Shown here: piece by piece, positions 34,150 through 62,740 of the stretch
How the letters are laid out: each line of letters starts with the position of its first letter
How positions within the stretch are numbered: the stretch's first letter is position 1
Position numbers and translations under genes: made by a program
Notes under the pieces: model-generated
Seen by the model: only the letters and a program-made list of their open reading frames with translations
The model's database searches: none
Told to the model about the DNA's origin: nothing
Assembly: GCA_039621445.1 (NCBI GenBank)
Contig: CP154956.1
Span: 11,221,443-11,285,442 of the forward strand
DNA from: Euglena gracilis
Lineage: Eukaryota; Euglenida; Euglenophyceae; Euglenales
Direction of reading: 5' to 3'
Length of the DNA stretch: 64,000 nucleotides

Positions 34150-34232
34150 CTGTTGTTGTCGTTGGTGGTGGTGGTGGTGGTGGTGGTGTTTTTGTTGTTG
34201 GTGTTGTTGTTGTTGTTGTTGTTCTTATTTTT
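34150..34232 (+). repeat. (GGT/GTT)n microsatellite
   Basis: GTTGTTGTCGTTGGTGGTGG-type triplet tract directly beside the type C element. Confidence 0.85.
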
Positions 34233-34744
34233 TTACAGATGTGTATACATGGTGAAAGGGGGATAAAATACCAAAGTATCGTGAAATACTCATTTGTTCC
34301 TCCCATCCTAGTTCCGCCCATCTGTGGCAACACAATTCAGGGCAATTCAGGGCTTCCCTGGTGCCCCGACCACCGCCGGCCAAACAGTATGCTGGGGAAT
34401 TACTCTCTGCGGAACGAGCCCCACACTGGTGGCGGCTGCCCCTGCGTCGAGGTTTCGGTTTAGTTTAAAAAAAAATTTTAAAGAAGTTTTTTTGGCTTTT
34501 TTTAAGAAAAATTTTCGTTTTTGCCCCACGCCCCTCCAAATGAATTTTTTACCCCATTGCCCCAGAAAAAAAAAAGAGGGAAACAGTTTTACTTCACCCT
34601 CACACCCCCCACACCCCCCACAATTTTTTTTTGTTTTTTACTCCACACCCTCAACCCCCAAAATATTTTTTACGCACCACCCCCAATCCCCCCTAATGAA
34701 AAAATTTTTATTACCTTGGTTCATTGCTTCCATTGTTTGAATTA

Positions 34745-35148
34745 CCCCCCCCCTATGTCCAACGACCCCCCTATGTCCAACGACCACCCCCCCGGTCAGA
34801 GGACACCTTTTTGGAGGTTTGGCGAAAATTTTGGTCCCGGCGCGAAGCGCCGGGCCGAAAATTTTTGTGCCCCAAATCGGTCAAAAATTGGCCCAAATGC
34901 CATTTTTGGCACTTTTTGGACAATAATTTGTCAAAATTGCCCAAAATTTTCGGCGCAAAGCGCTGGAAGGGAAAATTTGACCTTTTTTGGGGGTTGGGGT
35001 CCCGATTACCCGCCAACATTTTTTTTGACCCCATGTCCAACGACCACCCCCCCGGTCAGAGGACACCTTTTTGGTCACTACCCTATGTCCAATGACCACC
35101 CCCCCGGTCGGAGGACAGAGGTTACTGGTCGTTGGACATAGGGGGGGG
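34745..35148. mobile_element. Poly-C TIR element type A, copy 3 (complete)
   Basis: Left C-run then TATGTCCAACGACC; right GGTCGTTGGACATA then G-run. About 404 bp, with internal repeats of the end sequence (CATGTCCAACGACC at about 35033). Confidence 0.8.
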
Positions 35149-36212
35149 AGGGTACCACACCTCCCACACAAATATAAACATACAAAAGGTTTGTTTTACC
35201 CCCACATCCCCCACAGAAACAGTGGAACCTATACGCACACCACCAAAAAAAAAACAGAAAGAAACCAACGTCTTTCTTGTTTTCACTCTGGCGTTCCTCG
35301 GTGTTCGTTTACCTATGAGGCCTTGCGCATACAAAGGATACAAATTAATTATGCACACAAATTATTTTGTGACATTAAAAGGAGTTATTTGTTTACCTGT
35401 GGGCCACAGCGTTGATTTGCGGAAGTTTTGCATTGCACACACACACAAACGGATTTTGTTATTGGGGAGGGGCTGGGGGTATGGGGCAGAGGAGAAGGGG
35501 TTAGGGCGAGGGGGGCCACCTCGAGCTGGGCCACCAAAACGTCCCCTAGAGCCCCCCCCCCTGGGGATCTGCAAGGTCTAAGGGGAGTCGCTCTGGGGGG
35601 TGGGGAGGTGTTAGGTAAACTGGACGACAGCACGGCTGTCACGATGCATAAAAAAGGACAGGTGGAAATACAAACTCGCGTCCCCTTGGATATGCCCGGG
35701 GGGGGGGGGGCGGTTATTAGTGGGGAGGGGAAGTTGTCGGTGGGGTTGGTGGCCCCCAGGGCGATCCACGTGCAAAAATGGGCGAAAATTTGTCAAATTC
35801 GCGCTGGCAAGGAAATACTCGGGGTCAAAAAAGCGATTTTTTTAAAAAATAATTATAATTGGCAGTTTTGGGTGCATTTTTGCACTTTCCATTTTTCTGG
35901 CACCCGGTTCGACCCTGGGTCGAAGCGATGGGAGGTTTTTTTTTTATCTCACGTCAAGGGCCGCCCCTCAAGGACCGCCTTTGGGCTGGGGGGCTGGCCA
36001 AAGGCCTATTTTTAACTGGGAAGACCCCCCGTGGGGGGGGAGGGTCCCATCGTCCCAGCCACCCCCCCCCCCATCGTCCCAGCCACCAGGCTCGGGTGTG
36101 GGTGTCGGCGCGAAGCGCCGAACCTTTTGGGGGGATCAAACGTGGCGCCAGAGATTTTTTTGGGGTTTTTAGCCAAAATCCTTTGGCGTTTCGCTATTTT
36201 TGGCTGAGGGGT

Positions 36213-36425
36213 CGCAGTTTGCAGGTCATGGGGGTGTTATGACCACCCCCCCTGGTCACAGGTTGCAGGTTGCGAAAATTTTGACACCACCTTACCTACG
36301 ACCGCCCCCTCATTTATGACCGCCCCCCGGTCACAGGTTGCAGGTTATGGGGGTGTTACGACCACCCCCCCCCCCCCTGGTCGCAGGTTGCAGGAACCCG
36401 GTCGTACGACAAAGGGGGGGGGGGG
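36213..36425. mobile_element. Poly-C TIR element type B, copy 1
   Basis: Contains repeated GGTCACAGGTTGCAGGTT words and ends CCGGTCGTACGACAAA plus G-run. It is the same family as the complete copy at 40370, with a worn left end. Confidence 0.65.
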
Positions 36426-36689
36426 CGGGTACCATTTTGCATGTTTTTTTGGGGCGATTTTTTGCATGTTCGTGATTTTTGCGCCTTTTTTCCCAGATTT
36501 TGCCCAGTTTTACGCATTTTTTCAAATAGGGCACATTTTTTGCGCATTTTTTTTTCGAGCCCAGGCTTGCGCATTCCCCCCCCCCCAAGTGGCCCCATCC
36601 CCCCCAGGTCAGTAAGCAATGGTGTGGTCGGGAAATATTTTTCTTTAGCGTTCTGGGTGGCGTCCAGCCAGCCGCCCCCTGGCCACGCT

Positions 36690-36760
36690 CCCCCAAGCCC
36701 CGCGTGCTGTCGTCGCCGCGGCTGCGCTTCGCCACCACCGCCACCCTGCGGGAGATCGCC
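36690..36760 (+). CDS. Candidate exon of EFHC/RIB72-like gene (linker before DM10-1)
   Basis: RLRFATTATLREIAE occupies the place of the conserved RLQFNQLSQAELDELAS-like linker before the first DM10 domain. A GT donor follows GAG at about 36761, in phase with the exon ending at 38345. Support is modest. Confidence 0.35.
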
Positions 36761-36814
36761 GAGGTTCGGCCCGCCGTGTCCCCGCCCGCCTGCTTGGTTT
36801 AGTTTACAGTCCGG

Positions 36815-37135
36815 CAAAAATGACGGAAGCGAAACTGACGGGACACAAAAATGACGGAAGCGAAACTGACGGGACACAAAAATGACGGGAAGCAAAAATG
36901 ACGGAAGCGAAACTGACGGGACACAAAAATGACGGGAAGCAAAAATGACGGAAGCGAAACTGACGGGACATAAAAATGACGGGAAGCAAAAATGACGGAA
37001 GCGAAATTGACGGGACACAAAAATGACGGGAAGCAAAAATGACGGAAGCGAAACTGACGGGGCACAAAAATGACGGGAAGCAAAAATGACGGAAGCAAAA
37101 CTGATGGGGCACAAAAATGACGGGACACAAAAAAG
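36815..37135 (-). repeat. Minisatellite of 18-20 bp units (AAAAATGACGGAAGCGAAAC...)
   Basis: About 16 units alternating AAAATGACGGAAGCGAAACTG and ACGGGACACAAAAATGACGG. In the minus strand it reads as a repeating SFASVIFASRHF-like peptide, which I regard as incidental. Confidence 0.9.
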
Positions 37136-38305
37136 GCAGGGGGAAATGACGGGAAAAATATTTGGGAAGAATTGGGTGATTTTTGAAGGTTGGCCAGGGA
37201 GCCAACTTTTGGGGGCCCAAAGTGTATATTCAGAGTTTTGGCGGCCATGCACAAATAACTGATGGCGAATCGCAGGGGTGCCAAGTTTGCCTTTAAGGAG
37301 GAGTGGAGGGGGGGTTCCAAACACAGTCTGGACAAAATGATAGGAAACAAAAATGATGAGTCATGGCCTGGGCCAAGCGCCCGGGGGGGGGGGGGTTGCA
37401 ATGTTTCCCGAAGAGATGCATCATTTCTTGTTTTTGAGTCGGAACGTGAAAGGATTCCTTCTCCCCAGGGCTCCCACGGGAATCGGACATCCCAGGGGTG
37501 GTGGGGAGGTCCGCCCCCCACCAGGCCTTCCCATATATACCCTGGATCGCCTGTTTTAAGGTCAAATTTTTTCTTTTGGTGCCTTCCACGCCGAAGGAAT
37601 TTTTCCTTGCAGGGTGCTGTGGTGGGTAGGGGGGTCAACCCCCCAGCACGCCTTCCTGTGCCGCCCTGCTTCTCCCCCCAGGGGAGATTTTCAAGTCACA
37701 TAATTTGCATTTTGCATTTCAAGTTCTCCAAGGGAGTTTGCAAACAAAAGACACGCCAAAGGTATGATGATTTTTGCAATTGTGTATCACATTTTCCTTT
37801 GTGTTGCATTTTTGGCGGGGGTGAATTTATGAGAGTTTTTTTCAAAGGTTTTGATATTTCAGAAACTTCCAAAGCTGGAATTGGCGAGAGTGAGAGAGAT
37901 ACATACAAATAAAATATGAATATATTATATGCAAAAATATATATTATATGTATTATATATGTATTGTTGATTTTTGCATCCTCATGCTATTACATTAAAA
38001 CTTGGAAATTTTTTGCAGATTTTTGGGGGGAGGCGTTCTCGGGGACCCCCCAGGGTTTGATATAAGGAGGGCGTACATGGTTTAGGTGGGGGGGTGTCCC
38101 CCCACCCCCCCCCCCTCCTGGACCGCAGGGGGGGTCCGGACCACCCCCCCCACCTCCTGGGACCCCCCCCCAGTGCACGGACTTTTGTTTCGGACCTTGT
38201 CCAACCACCCCCGACATGGTGGGGTGGAGGGGTGGGGGGGGGGGGACGAAAGGACGGCCAGTCACTTCTTATCTGTCACTTCTTATCTGCTCCCACTGCC
38301 CGCAG

Positions 38306-55236
<16,931 letters not shown>

Positions 55237-56071
55237 CCGGTGGCATACCTGCCGCCTGCCCCCCGGCATCCCCCTGGGCGGCTCTGGAACATGTATCGAA
55301 GCGCAGATCGACACCTGCATAAGTGTATTTGTCAGAAAAACTGAGATTTTCGCGACACACAAACAACGCACACACGCACGAAACACACAATCCACACAAC
55401 ACATCATACACACAACGAGCAACACGAAACACACACACAACGCACATACACACACAACTGCATGCATGCACTCACAAACACACACACACACACACACACC
55501 TTTGAAGCGAAGAAAGCCAGGGCCAAAGTGGCCTGCAAGGTGGTTTCTGATTGAGCCACGGCAATCAGTATGGCATTGGCCACTGTCCCGACAGAATAAT
55601 GCAAATTGCCGAAGCCAGTTTTTGGTTTCCCCGGGAGAGTGAAGGGCTCGGTTCAACCCCTGAACAAATGTAAATGGTAAGTGGAAGTTTTTGTTTGGGG
55701 AGGTCCATTATTTTCTCCGAAATTGACCTGTAATTCTTTGTCAACCCGGCTTGAATAGCCGCCCTTCCCAACAGTCACCAATTACCACTTCCCTGGGGAG
55801 TGAAGGAGAATTATTGCTGTCTTTGGAAGTGAAATGGCAGTTACCCCCCCCCCCGAGCTTGGCCCAGGCCATGGTTGAAGGTAAGGCTGGGGGGCCAACC
55901 TTGGGGGGCCCAGTGTGCATGTCAAGAATTTTGGCGGGCCATGTGCAAAACTGGCCCAAAAATCCCCAAAATGGGGGGTGACAATTTCACAAGTTAGGGG
56001 CGACTTAGGGCCAAGTTAGGGCGATGCCCAACTTTGGGGGGGGGGGGCAAATTCTGCATTTCAGAGGGTGG

Positions 56072-56352
<281 letters not shown>

Positions 56353-56489
56353 GGGGGATCAGTCGGAGCGGTGAGGAGCGCTCACCGCGGGGCACTGTCT
56401 GAGCCCTGAGAGTTCAAGAACTCCAGGATAAGCTCAGCGCCCCACCCCTCCTCCATCAGGTCGGTGGGCCTTGGGCTGCCCGTCCATGC

Positions 56490-57188
56490 TCAGCAGTCCT
56501 CGGGGGCCGCGGCTGCAGCCATGAGTTCATCAGAGTCTGTCGCTTGGGGGGGTGGAGCGGAATCAGCCGTTGTGGATGGGGACCCCGTCCGAGGCCTCCG
56601 TCGGGAGCTGTCCGCCGGTGGGTCGGGAGCCTCGTTGGTGGGTGGGTGTGTCGCTGGCCTGGCCGGTGGAGCTGTGCGTCGCCGCTTCACGGGGGCCAGG
56701 TCCTCCGGGGCGCGCGTGCGTCCAGAGCTTGTCGATGACGAGGTGGTGTCCGTGAGGGAGCGGAGGTAGTTCTTCCACCGGGTGACGAACGTGTCATACC
56801 ACTCCCGAGGAGTACCGTCTGCCGGGGCGCAGACCTTCACTGTCCAGCGCATGTGGTGCGTGGGGAGCAGGCCAGGTGCGAGCGGGGCATGCACATCCCG
56901 GCAGCGCAGCCACTGGGACAGCTCGTCATCCGCCGCCACCCTTCGCTGCAAGCGTCTGGTGAAGCCCATCAGCAGGGCTGACTTGCTGCCGCTAGCCGAT
57001 GACGGGAACGGGCGTCCATGGTCCACCTCCCACAAAAGCAGCAGAGCCATGCCGGACTCGCCCTCCTCTGGCCCCACTGGTCGCAGGTGGGGATGGGTCC
57101 GCAGCCAGGCTGCCAGGCGAGAATCCACGTCATCCGTGGAGGGGACGGAGGCGCGGGCGGCCCAGGACACGGGCGATGGTTGTGGCAC
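56490..57188 (-). pseudogene. LINE C-terminal segment of unknown function
   Basis: A frame of 232 codons after the zinc motif: LLLWEVDHGRPFPSSASGSK, FTRRLQRRVAADDELSQWLR, then REWYDTFVTRWKNYLRSLTD, and a Pro/Arg/Ser/Thr-rich tail with KRRRT. The continuing frame from upstream ends with ATTIARVLG, so one more frame change lies at about 57190. No known domain is recognised. Confidence 0.5.
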
Positions 57189-58758
57189 GAGCCTTGGCGG
57201 CGGTGCCGGGGGAGGCTGTGAAGTGCTCGCCCGTGACGGATTCGAAGACCGCGAGGATGGCGGGGGCCGAGCAGCCGGCGGAGGCGGGGCAGACGACCAT
57301 GTTCTCGGTCAGCAGGCGAAGCAGCCGGGCGCGGAGCCAGAGACGCCGGGTCTCCCCATGCGGCGGGATCGGATCGGGGGCGGGTGGGGGGGCTGTCGTT
57401 GTGCGGCGAGCGATCTCCAGCCGGCGGAGGTCGGGGACGGTCAGCTGGCGTTCCGGCGGCAGGGGGCAGGGGCGGCGGAGGCGCGGGGCGGCTGAGGATG
57501 ACGAGGACGCGGGCGGGGCCCCGGACAGGTGGGCTGGGGACAGCAGGAGGGCGTAGCGGCGGCTCAGCAGCTCGGCGAGGCGCTCGGCCAGGGCCAGATG
57601 CAGGCGGCGCAGGAAGCGGAGGGCGTCGGCGGCGGGTGTTGGGTGGTGAGCGAGGGCGGACGTCGGGATGAGCGCGGCGGTGAGGGGCAGGTGGTGCTGC
57701 GCGGTCCAGGGGGCCGGCGGAGGGGGAGAGGTCGCAGCGGCGGGCGGCGGACAGCCAAGTCTCGGGGATGGCGACCGACCAGTCCGCGGAACCGGTGGCC
57801 GGACAGCCAGCCAGCAGGTGGAGGTCGTCCTCCTCCTCCACACCGCAACATGGGCAGGCGGGGTCCGTGGCGAAACCGCACCGCACTCGCCGAGCCTGGG
57901 TGGCGAGGCAGCCCGAGCGCACGCGGGCTACCCATTTGATGACGGCGGGGGCCACAGGGTGGTGAAAGGCGTGGGAGCGGAGGGAGGGTCGGGCGAAGAT
58001 GATGGTGGAGACCGACCAGTCGAAGGCCACGTCTGGGGGAAAGAGGGGTTCGAGGCGCGGCCGGGAGCCGGGGGGCCCCCAATTCCGGCGCTGGCGGTCC
58101 CACCACGCCAGGGGGAAGTGCCTCTCGATGTCCAGGACCGGGGAGCCCACGGCGTCGAGGAGGTCGACCGCATCTCGGCATGCCGCAGGGGGGGCCCAGG
58201 CGGGGAGGTTTGGGGAGTGAGCTGCCCGCTTCGCCAAGGAGTCGGCGGAGTCGTTGCCCAAGGCCAGGGGGTGGCCGGCAGAGATGGCCGCGTCGTCGTG
58301 CGCCTTCACTTTACGGAGGGCCGGCGGGGAGGAGCAGGAGCGGGCGAGGGCGAGGACGTGGCGGACATCGAAGCGGTCGGGGCAGCGGAGGACGGCGGAC
58401 AGCGGGCGCATGCCCCATCCACGGAGCAGCTGGAGGGAGCACAGCGAGTCCGTGAACACCTCGGGGGGTAGAGGGAGAGGGCGGAACCCAGGGCGGCGAG
58501 CTCGCAGTGTGTACTGCTGCGCGGGGAAGGGACGGTGAGGAGGATGGACGTTGCGGTGTCGGGGCACCAGACCGCTGCACCACCTTGGGGGCCGAGGGAG
58601 CCGTCGGTGAAGGCTGCCTCTGGGAGGGGGAAGCTGTCGGCGGGGGCGAGGGAGATCTCTCCGGGGAAAGAGCACTCGGGGGCGAGGGAAGGCCAGGCGG
58701 CGGCGAGGGCGGAGGCGGGGTTGCGCCGGATCGACCAGCCAAGGGCGGTGAGGGCGGA
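57189..58758 (-). pseudogene. LINE RNase H and CCHC zinc motif
   Basis: RNase H: AFTDGS (about 58597-58614) and HCELAALGSAL in the RT frame, then VFTDSLCSLQLL, KVKAHDD and GNDSADSLAKRA in another frame. The shift falls on a run of six C near 58465. The zinc motif CPCCGVEEEDDLHLLAGC (CX2C-X8-HX4C, about 57800-57857) follows. The frame changes back near 57700 (ALRFLRRLHLALAERLAELL). Order RT, RNase H, zinc motif suits I/ingi-like or Tad-like LINEs. Confidence 0.72.
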
Positions 58759-60600
58759 CTAGAGGGCGGGGGAGGGCTCATGCCATTCCGAAGCGGGGCA
58801 GGCCACGGCGCGGTGGATGGTGCCGACGAGGGTTGGGGAGTTGGCCAGGAGTTGCAGCCAGCGGAGCTGCAGGAGGCGGGCCTCGGCGATGGGAGCGCGG
58901 ACGGCGGAAGCGCCCAGGGGGAGGCCCATGGCGATGTCCGGACTCCGCCAGAGGTTGAGCTCGAGCGGCGGTTTGTGGAACAGCGACTTGCCGGCGGCGG
59001 CTAGCGGGGCGAGGTCGGAGGGCAGCACGCGGCGGAGTTGACAGCCGTACAGAACCTTCGGCAGCACGGCAGTCCGCCACAGAGTACAGCAGACGGCGGC
59101 GGGCAGAGGCAGGGAGCGGAGGCGGCTGGCGGTGGCGAGGGCGTTGCGGATGCGGGGGCCGAAGTGTGTCCGGGAGGCGGATGGCTCGGGGAGGCCGAGT
59201 TCGATGCCGACGAAGCGGAACCCGGGGGCGGAGCAGAAGGTGGAGGAGCCGACGGTGACGGTGTGACCCGAGCCCAGGGAGGACCAGAGCTGCACCTTGG
59301 TGATCCGCACGCCGAGGAGGGAGCACCAGCGGAGGTAACCATCCACCGGGGTGGAGATGCCGGCCGCATTACGCCCGACGAGGACGAGGTCATCGGCGAA
59401 GCTGAGGGACGCCACGTGGATGCCGGCGACGGAGAGGCCACAACCGGAGGAGGCCGCCCACCGGTGGAACGCTTCGAAGAGGATGTTGAGCAGGTCTGGG
59501 CTGGCAGGCCACCCCTGGGCGAGCCCATTGGCGGCGGACCACGATGCTCCGTCGACGCTGCCGTAGCGGAAGCGGCGCTGCAGGGAGCCATAGAAGGCCT
59601 CGAAGCAGTCGACGGTGGCCGCCGGGATCCCGGCGTGGCGCAAGGTACCAAAGACTGCCCACCATGGGAGGGAGTCGAAGCACTTCACCACGTCGAAGGA
59701 GGCAAGCCACAGCTCGGAGTTCTCCGCGGCGGCGGAATGGATGAGGTCGGAGACGACTTGGGCAGCGTGGAGGGTGCTGCGCTGGGAGCAGAAGCCGAAG
59801 ACGGCGTCACTGAGGAAGAACTGCTGGAGCACGGGGCCCCACAACGAGATGGTGCCCTTCGACCACACGCGGTACACCACCTCCAGCACGGTGATGGGGC
59901 GCTGATCTTGGGGTCGGGAGCCGCCAGAGGACTTCGGGATCATGGCGACGTAGGCGTTGAGCCACTCCGGCGGCCAACGCCGCTCCCGCTCCACGAGGTT
60001 GAGCAAGCGCGCGATGGCGGCGAACCACACTGGCGGCATGGCCTTCCAGGCGGCGAGGGGCACGCCGTTCATGCCGGGGGCCGCGGCGTCGCGCATGCTC
60101 CTCAGGGCAGCCCGGACGCGGTCTTCGGACCAGGACGCCGAAGGCCATGATGCGGAAGGGATATGGGGGCCGAACTCCGAGGAGACGAAGGCCGTCCATC
60201 TTTCCGTGGGGCACTGGTCCGCGTGCTGACGCAGGACCTCGTCCACCCAGAAGGCCCGCACTGCGGCGTCCACGTCGCGGCGTGAGAGGCATTGATGGCC
60301 GGAGGCGTTGAGGATGGGGCGGGAGCCGAAGGGGATGGACTCCGCCTTGAGCCACCGGAAGACGGCGGCTGGGCGTTCGTGCCACAGGCGTGGTAGCGCG
60401 GCTTGCCATCGGGAGTGTCGCGCACGGCGGAGGGCATGGAGTTCACGATCCAGGGACGAGCGGCAGGAAGCTGCTTCGGAGGCGATGGCGGAGCGCAGGG
60501 GCGGCACGGAGGTGCGGGGCATGTATTCCGCGGTGATCGAGGGAGTCAAGGATTCGGCACCAAGTGAGCGGCCAGGGGCCGGGGTGCGGTGGGGCGGAGG
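58759..60600 (-). pseudogene. LINE reverse transcriptase
   Basis: Blocks in order: APGMNGVPLAAWKAM, MIPKSSGGSRPQDQRPITVL, FDVVKCFDSLPWWAVF, NGLAQGWPASPDLLNILFEA and the catalytic SFADDLVLV (59386-59410). An in-frame TAG at 58759-58761 precedes RNase H. Upstream, the frame differs from that of the endonuclease, so a frame change lies between about 60450 and 60620. Confidence 0.88.
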
Positions 60601-61774
60601 TGAGCTTCTCCAGGCGGTGGAGCAGGGAGAGGGCGCCGCGGAGCTGGAGCACCTTCGGGGAGTCATAGGCGGGCCGGCGGACGGAGGACCGGGTTGACCA
60701 ACCACCGGCGAGGGCCACCAGGCGGTGCAGGGCGGCGTGCAAGGCGCGGGAGAGGGACTCCAGGGAGTGGGCTGAGGACGGGGACAGGGCGGCGGCTTCC
60801 GGGGAGGAGGTCCATCGGCGCAGCAGGTCGGACCACTGCTCTGAGGAGGCGAGGTCGGCGGAGGGGCCATAGAGGAGGGGGGGAGGGCGCGGCAGCGGGG
60901 GGCACCAGTCGATGCGGCCGGATGAGAGGGTGAGGGAGACAAAGGCTGGGGAGTGCCCTCCGTCGCGGAAGTCCTCGTCGACCGTCGCGGAGCGGAGCAG
61001 GGGAAGGGCGGCGGAGTTCGCCAGGATCAGGTCGATGCGGGACGCGGCGACGGCTCCGGAGGAGAGGGGCGAGCGGAAGGTCATGGGCAGGGGCTCCGGC
61101 AGCAGGGTGGCGTGGACGTCGGACCACGGGGCACCGGGACCCGTCAGGTGGGAGAGGAGGGGGCAGGGCGGGCGTTGGCGGCCGGAGCGGCTGCAATAGT
61201 CGCGCGACGGGAGGGCGGAGCCGTTCCAGTCGCCGAGGAGGAGAGTGGGGACCTGCATGTCGAGGGAGTGGGACAGCTCCTCGAAGGCCAGGTCGAAGGC
61301 GGCGCGTTCGGCGGATTGCCGGTCCAGGGGGGCATAGACGGATAGCAGAAGGAGGCCGCGGGGGAGGTCCGGGCGGGGGGCCAGGGAGACGGCATGGAGG
61401 CGGCGCATCAGGGAGAGGCGGCACCACGCGGGGAACTGGGGGACGACGGGGGATACGGGGAGGCCCCGGCGGCAAAGGAAGCCGACGCCGACGGAGCGAC
61501 CATGCTCGGAGTGCGCCAGCGGGGGAGCAGGGCGGCCATGGTGGAGGTGCAGGTCGAGGTGCCGGACGGTGGTGTGCGCGCGCTCCACGAGGACGGCCGC
61601 CAGATGGGTTTCTTGGACGGCGAGGATGTCGAACGAGAGGGCGGCGACGGCGGACACCTTTGCTGGCGTCCAATGGGACATATTCCAGGTCCCGATCCGC
61701 AGGACGGGAGCCTGGACTCCTCCGGTGGGGGCAAGAGCCCCCAACGCGGCCATGCTAGACATGGCGGCTGCCAT
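60601..61774 (-). pseudogene. LINE APE-type endonuclease
   Basis: APE landmarks: RIGTWNMSHW, AVQETHLA (Glu), LLSVYAPLD, LLLGDWNGSA (Asp-x-Asn, about 61218-61243), ASRIDLILAN and GGHSPAFVSL (His, about 60940-60963). The start Met at 61774 overlaps the end of ORF1. All catalytic residues are present; the loss is only in frame continuity with RT. Confidence 0.87.
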
Positions 61775-62740
61775 CCACCGAGGCGGCGCGCAGGGGCTTC
61801 TTTGCGGCCGGCTTCTCGGGGGCCGATGTCGCGGGCACGGCCTCGAGCATCGCTGTCATCCACCCGCATGACGATGTCCGTGGGTGGGGTGGCGGGGCGC
61901 GCGGCAGCCGCGGGCTCGGGGACATGCAAGGCGGCGGCGATGCGCTCGTCCTGGCTCAAGAGGGTCTCGTGAGGCAGGTGGGCAGGGGCGGGGTTCGGGG
62001 ACGCGTAAGGTTGATGCTGGAAGAGGTTGACGCGCGTGGCAGGGCGGGTGGCCGCAAGCTGACGTCGGAGCTCGGCATTTTCCCGGCGGAGTTCTGCGAG
62101 TTCCACCGCCTGCCGGTCAAGGGCCTGCCGCATACTGCGCAGCTCTGCCACCAAGTCCGCGATGCCGGGGGCCGAAGCGGTCGGGGCGGGAGAAGCCGTG
62201 AATCCACGGGGGCTGGGCGGCTGCGGAAGGGGGGCGGGCTGCTGGCGCCGAGCGGCGCGTGCCGTGGCGCGGGAGACGAGGGCGGCCGGCGCTGCGGGCG
62301 GGGGGGCTGGCTGCGGAAGGAGCGAGTTCGGCGGCGGGCGGGCTGAAGCTGTGGAGTGAAGCCGCGGGCCGCCCCAGATCGCGGAAGCGGGAAGGTCTCT
62401 AGGTGGTGGTGGGCGGGAGGCGGCTGAAGGGGGGGATGTCGAAGACGTGGGCTGCCGGCGGGGAGGGGGGTCGGCGCGAGTTAGCACGGCGGAGCACGTA
62501 GAACGGCCCCAGCCACCGTCGTCGAGGGAGGAGCGTGTGGGCCGCCCCGTGGCTTGGAAGAAGGCGACGCGCCGGAATTGCCCCGCCCCACCGAATCGCA
62601 CTTCGTCGCGCAGCGGGGACAGACCAGTCAGGGCGATGAGGTCCCGCACGCGGAAGAGGTCGGCGTCGGACAGCGGCCCCAGCCTCCACCAACACCACAC
62701 ACAAGAACGCACCTGGCACTTTGTTTCGTCGTACAGCCGC
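61408..62740 (-). pseudogene. LINE ORF1, second part (coiled coil)
   Basis: After a frame change near 62740 (run of C), the frame gives CVWCWWRLGPLSDADLFRVR and DEVRFGGAGQFRRVAFFQ, a Pro/Ala-rich linker and a leucine-rich coiled coil (IADLVAELRSMRQALDRQ, LAELRRENAELRRQL, about 62040-62165). The open frame overlaps ORF2 to 61408, but the real end is probably near 61780. Confidence 0.6.

Noticed and set aside
36804-37324. Minus-strand SFASVIFASRHF repeat protein
   Set aside because: It arises from translating the minisatellite; no start context or flanking coding signal.
56490-58781. Plus-strand glycine/arginine-rich frames across the LINE
   Set aside because: They are shadows of GC-rich coding on the minus strand, where RT, RNase H and zinc motifs are found.
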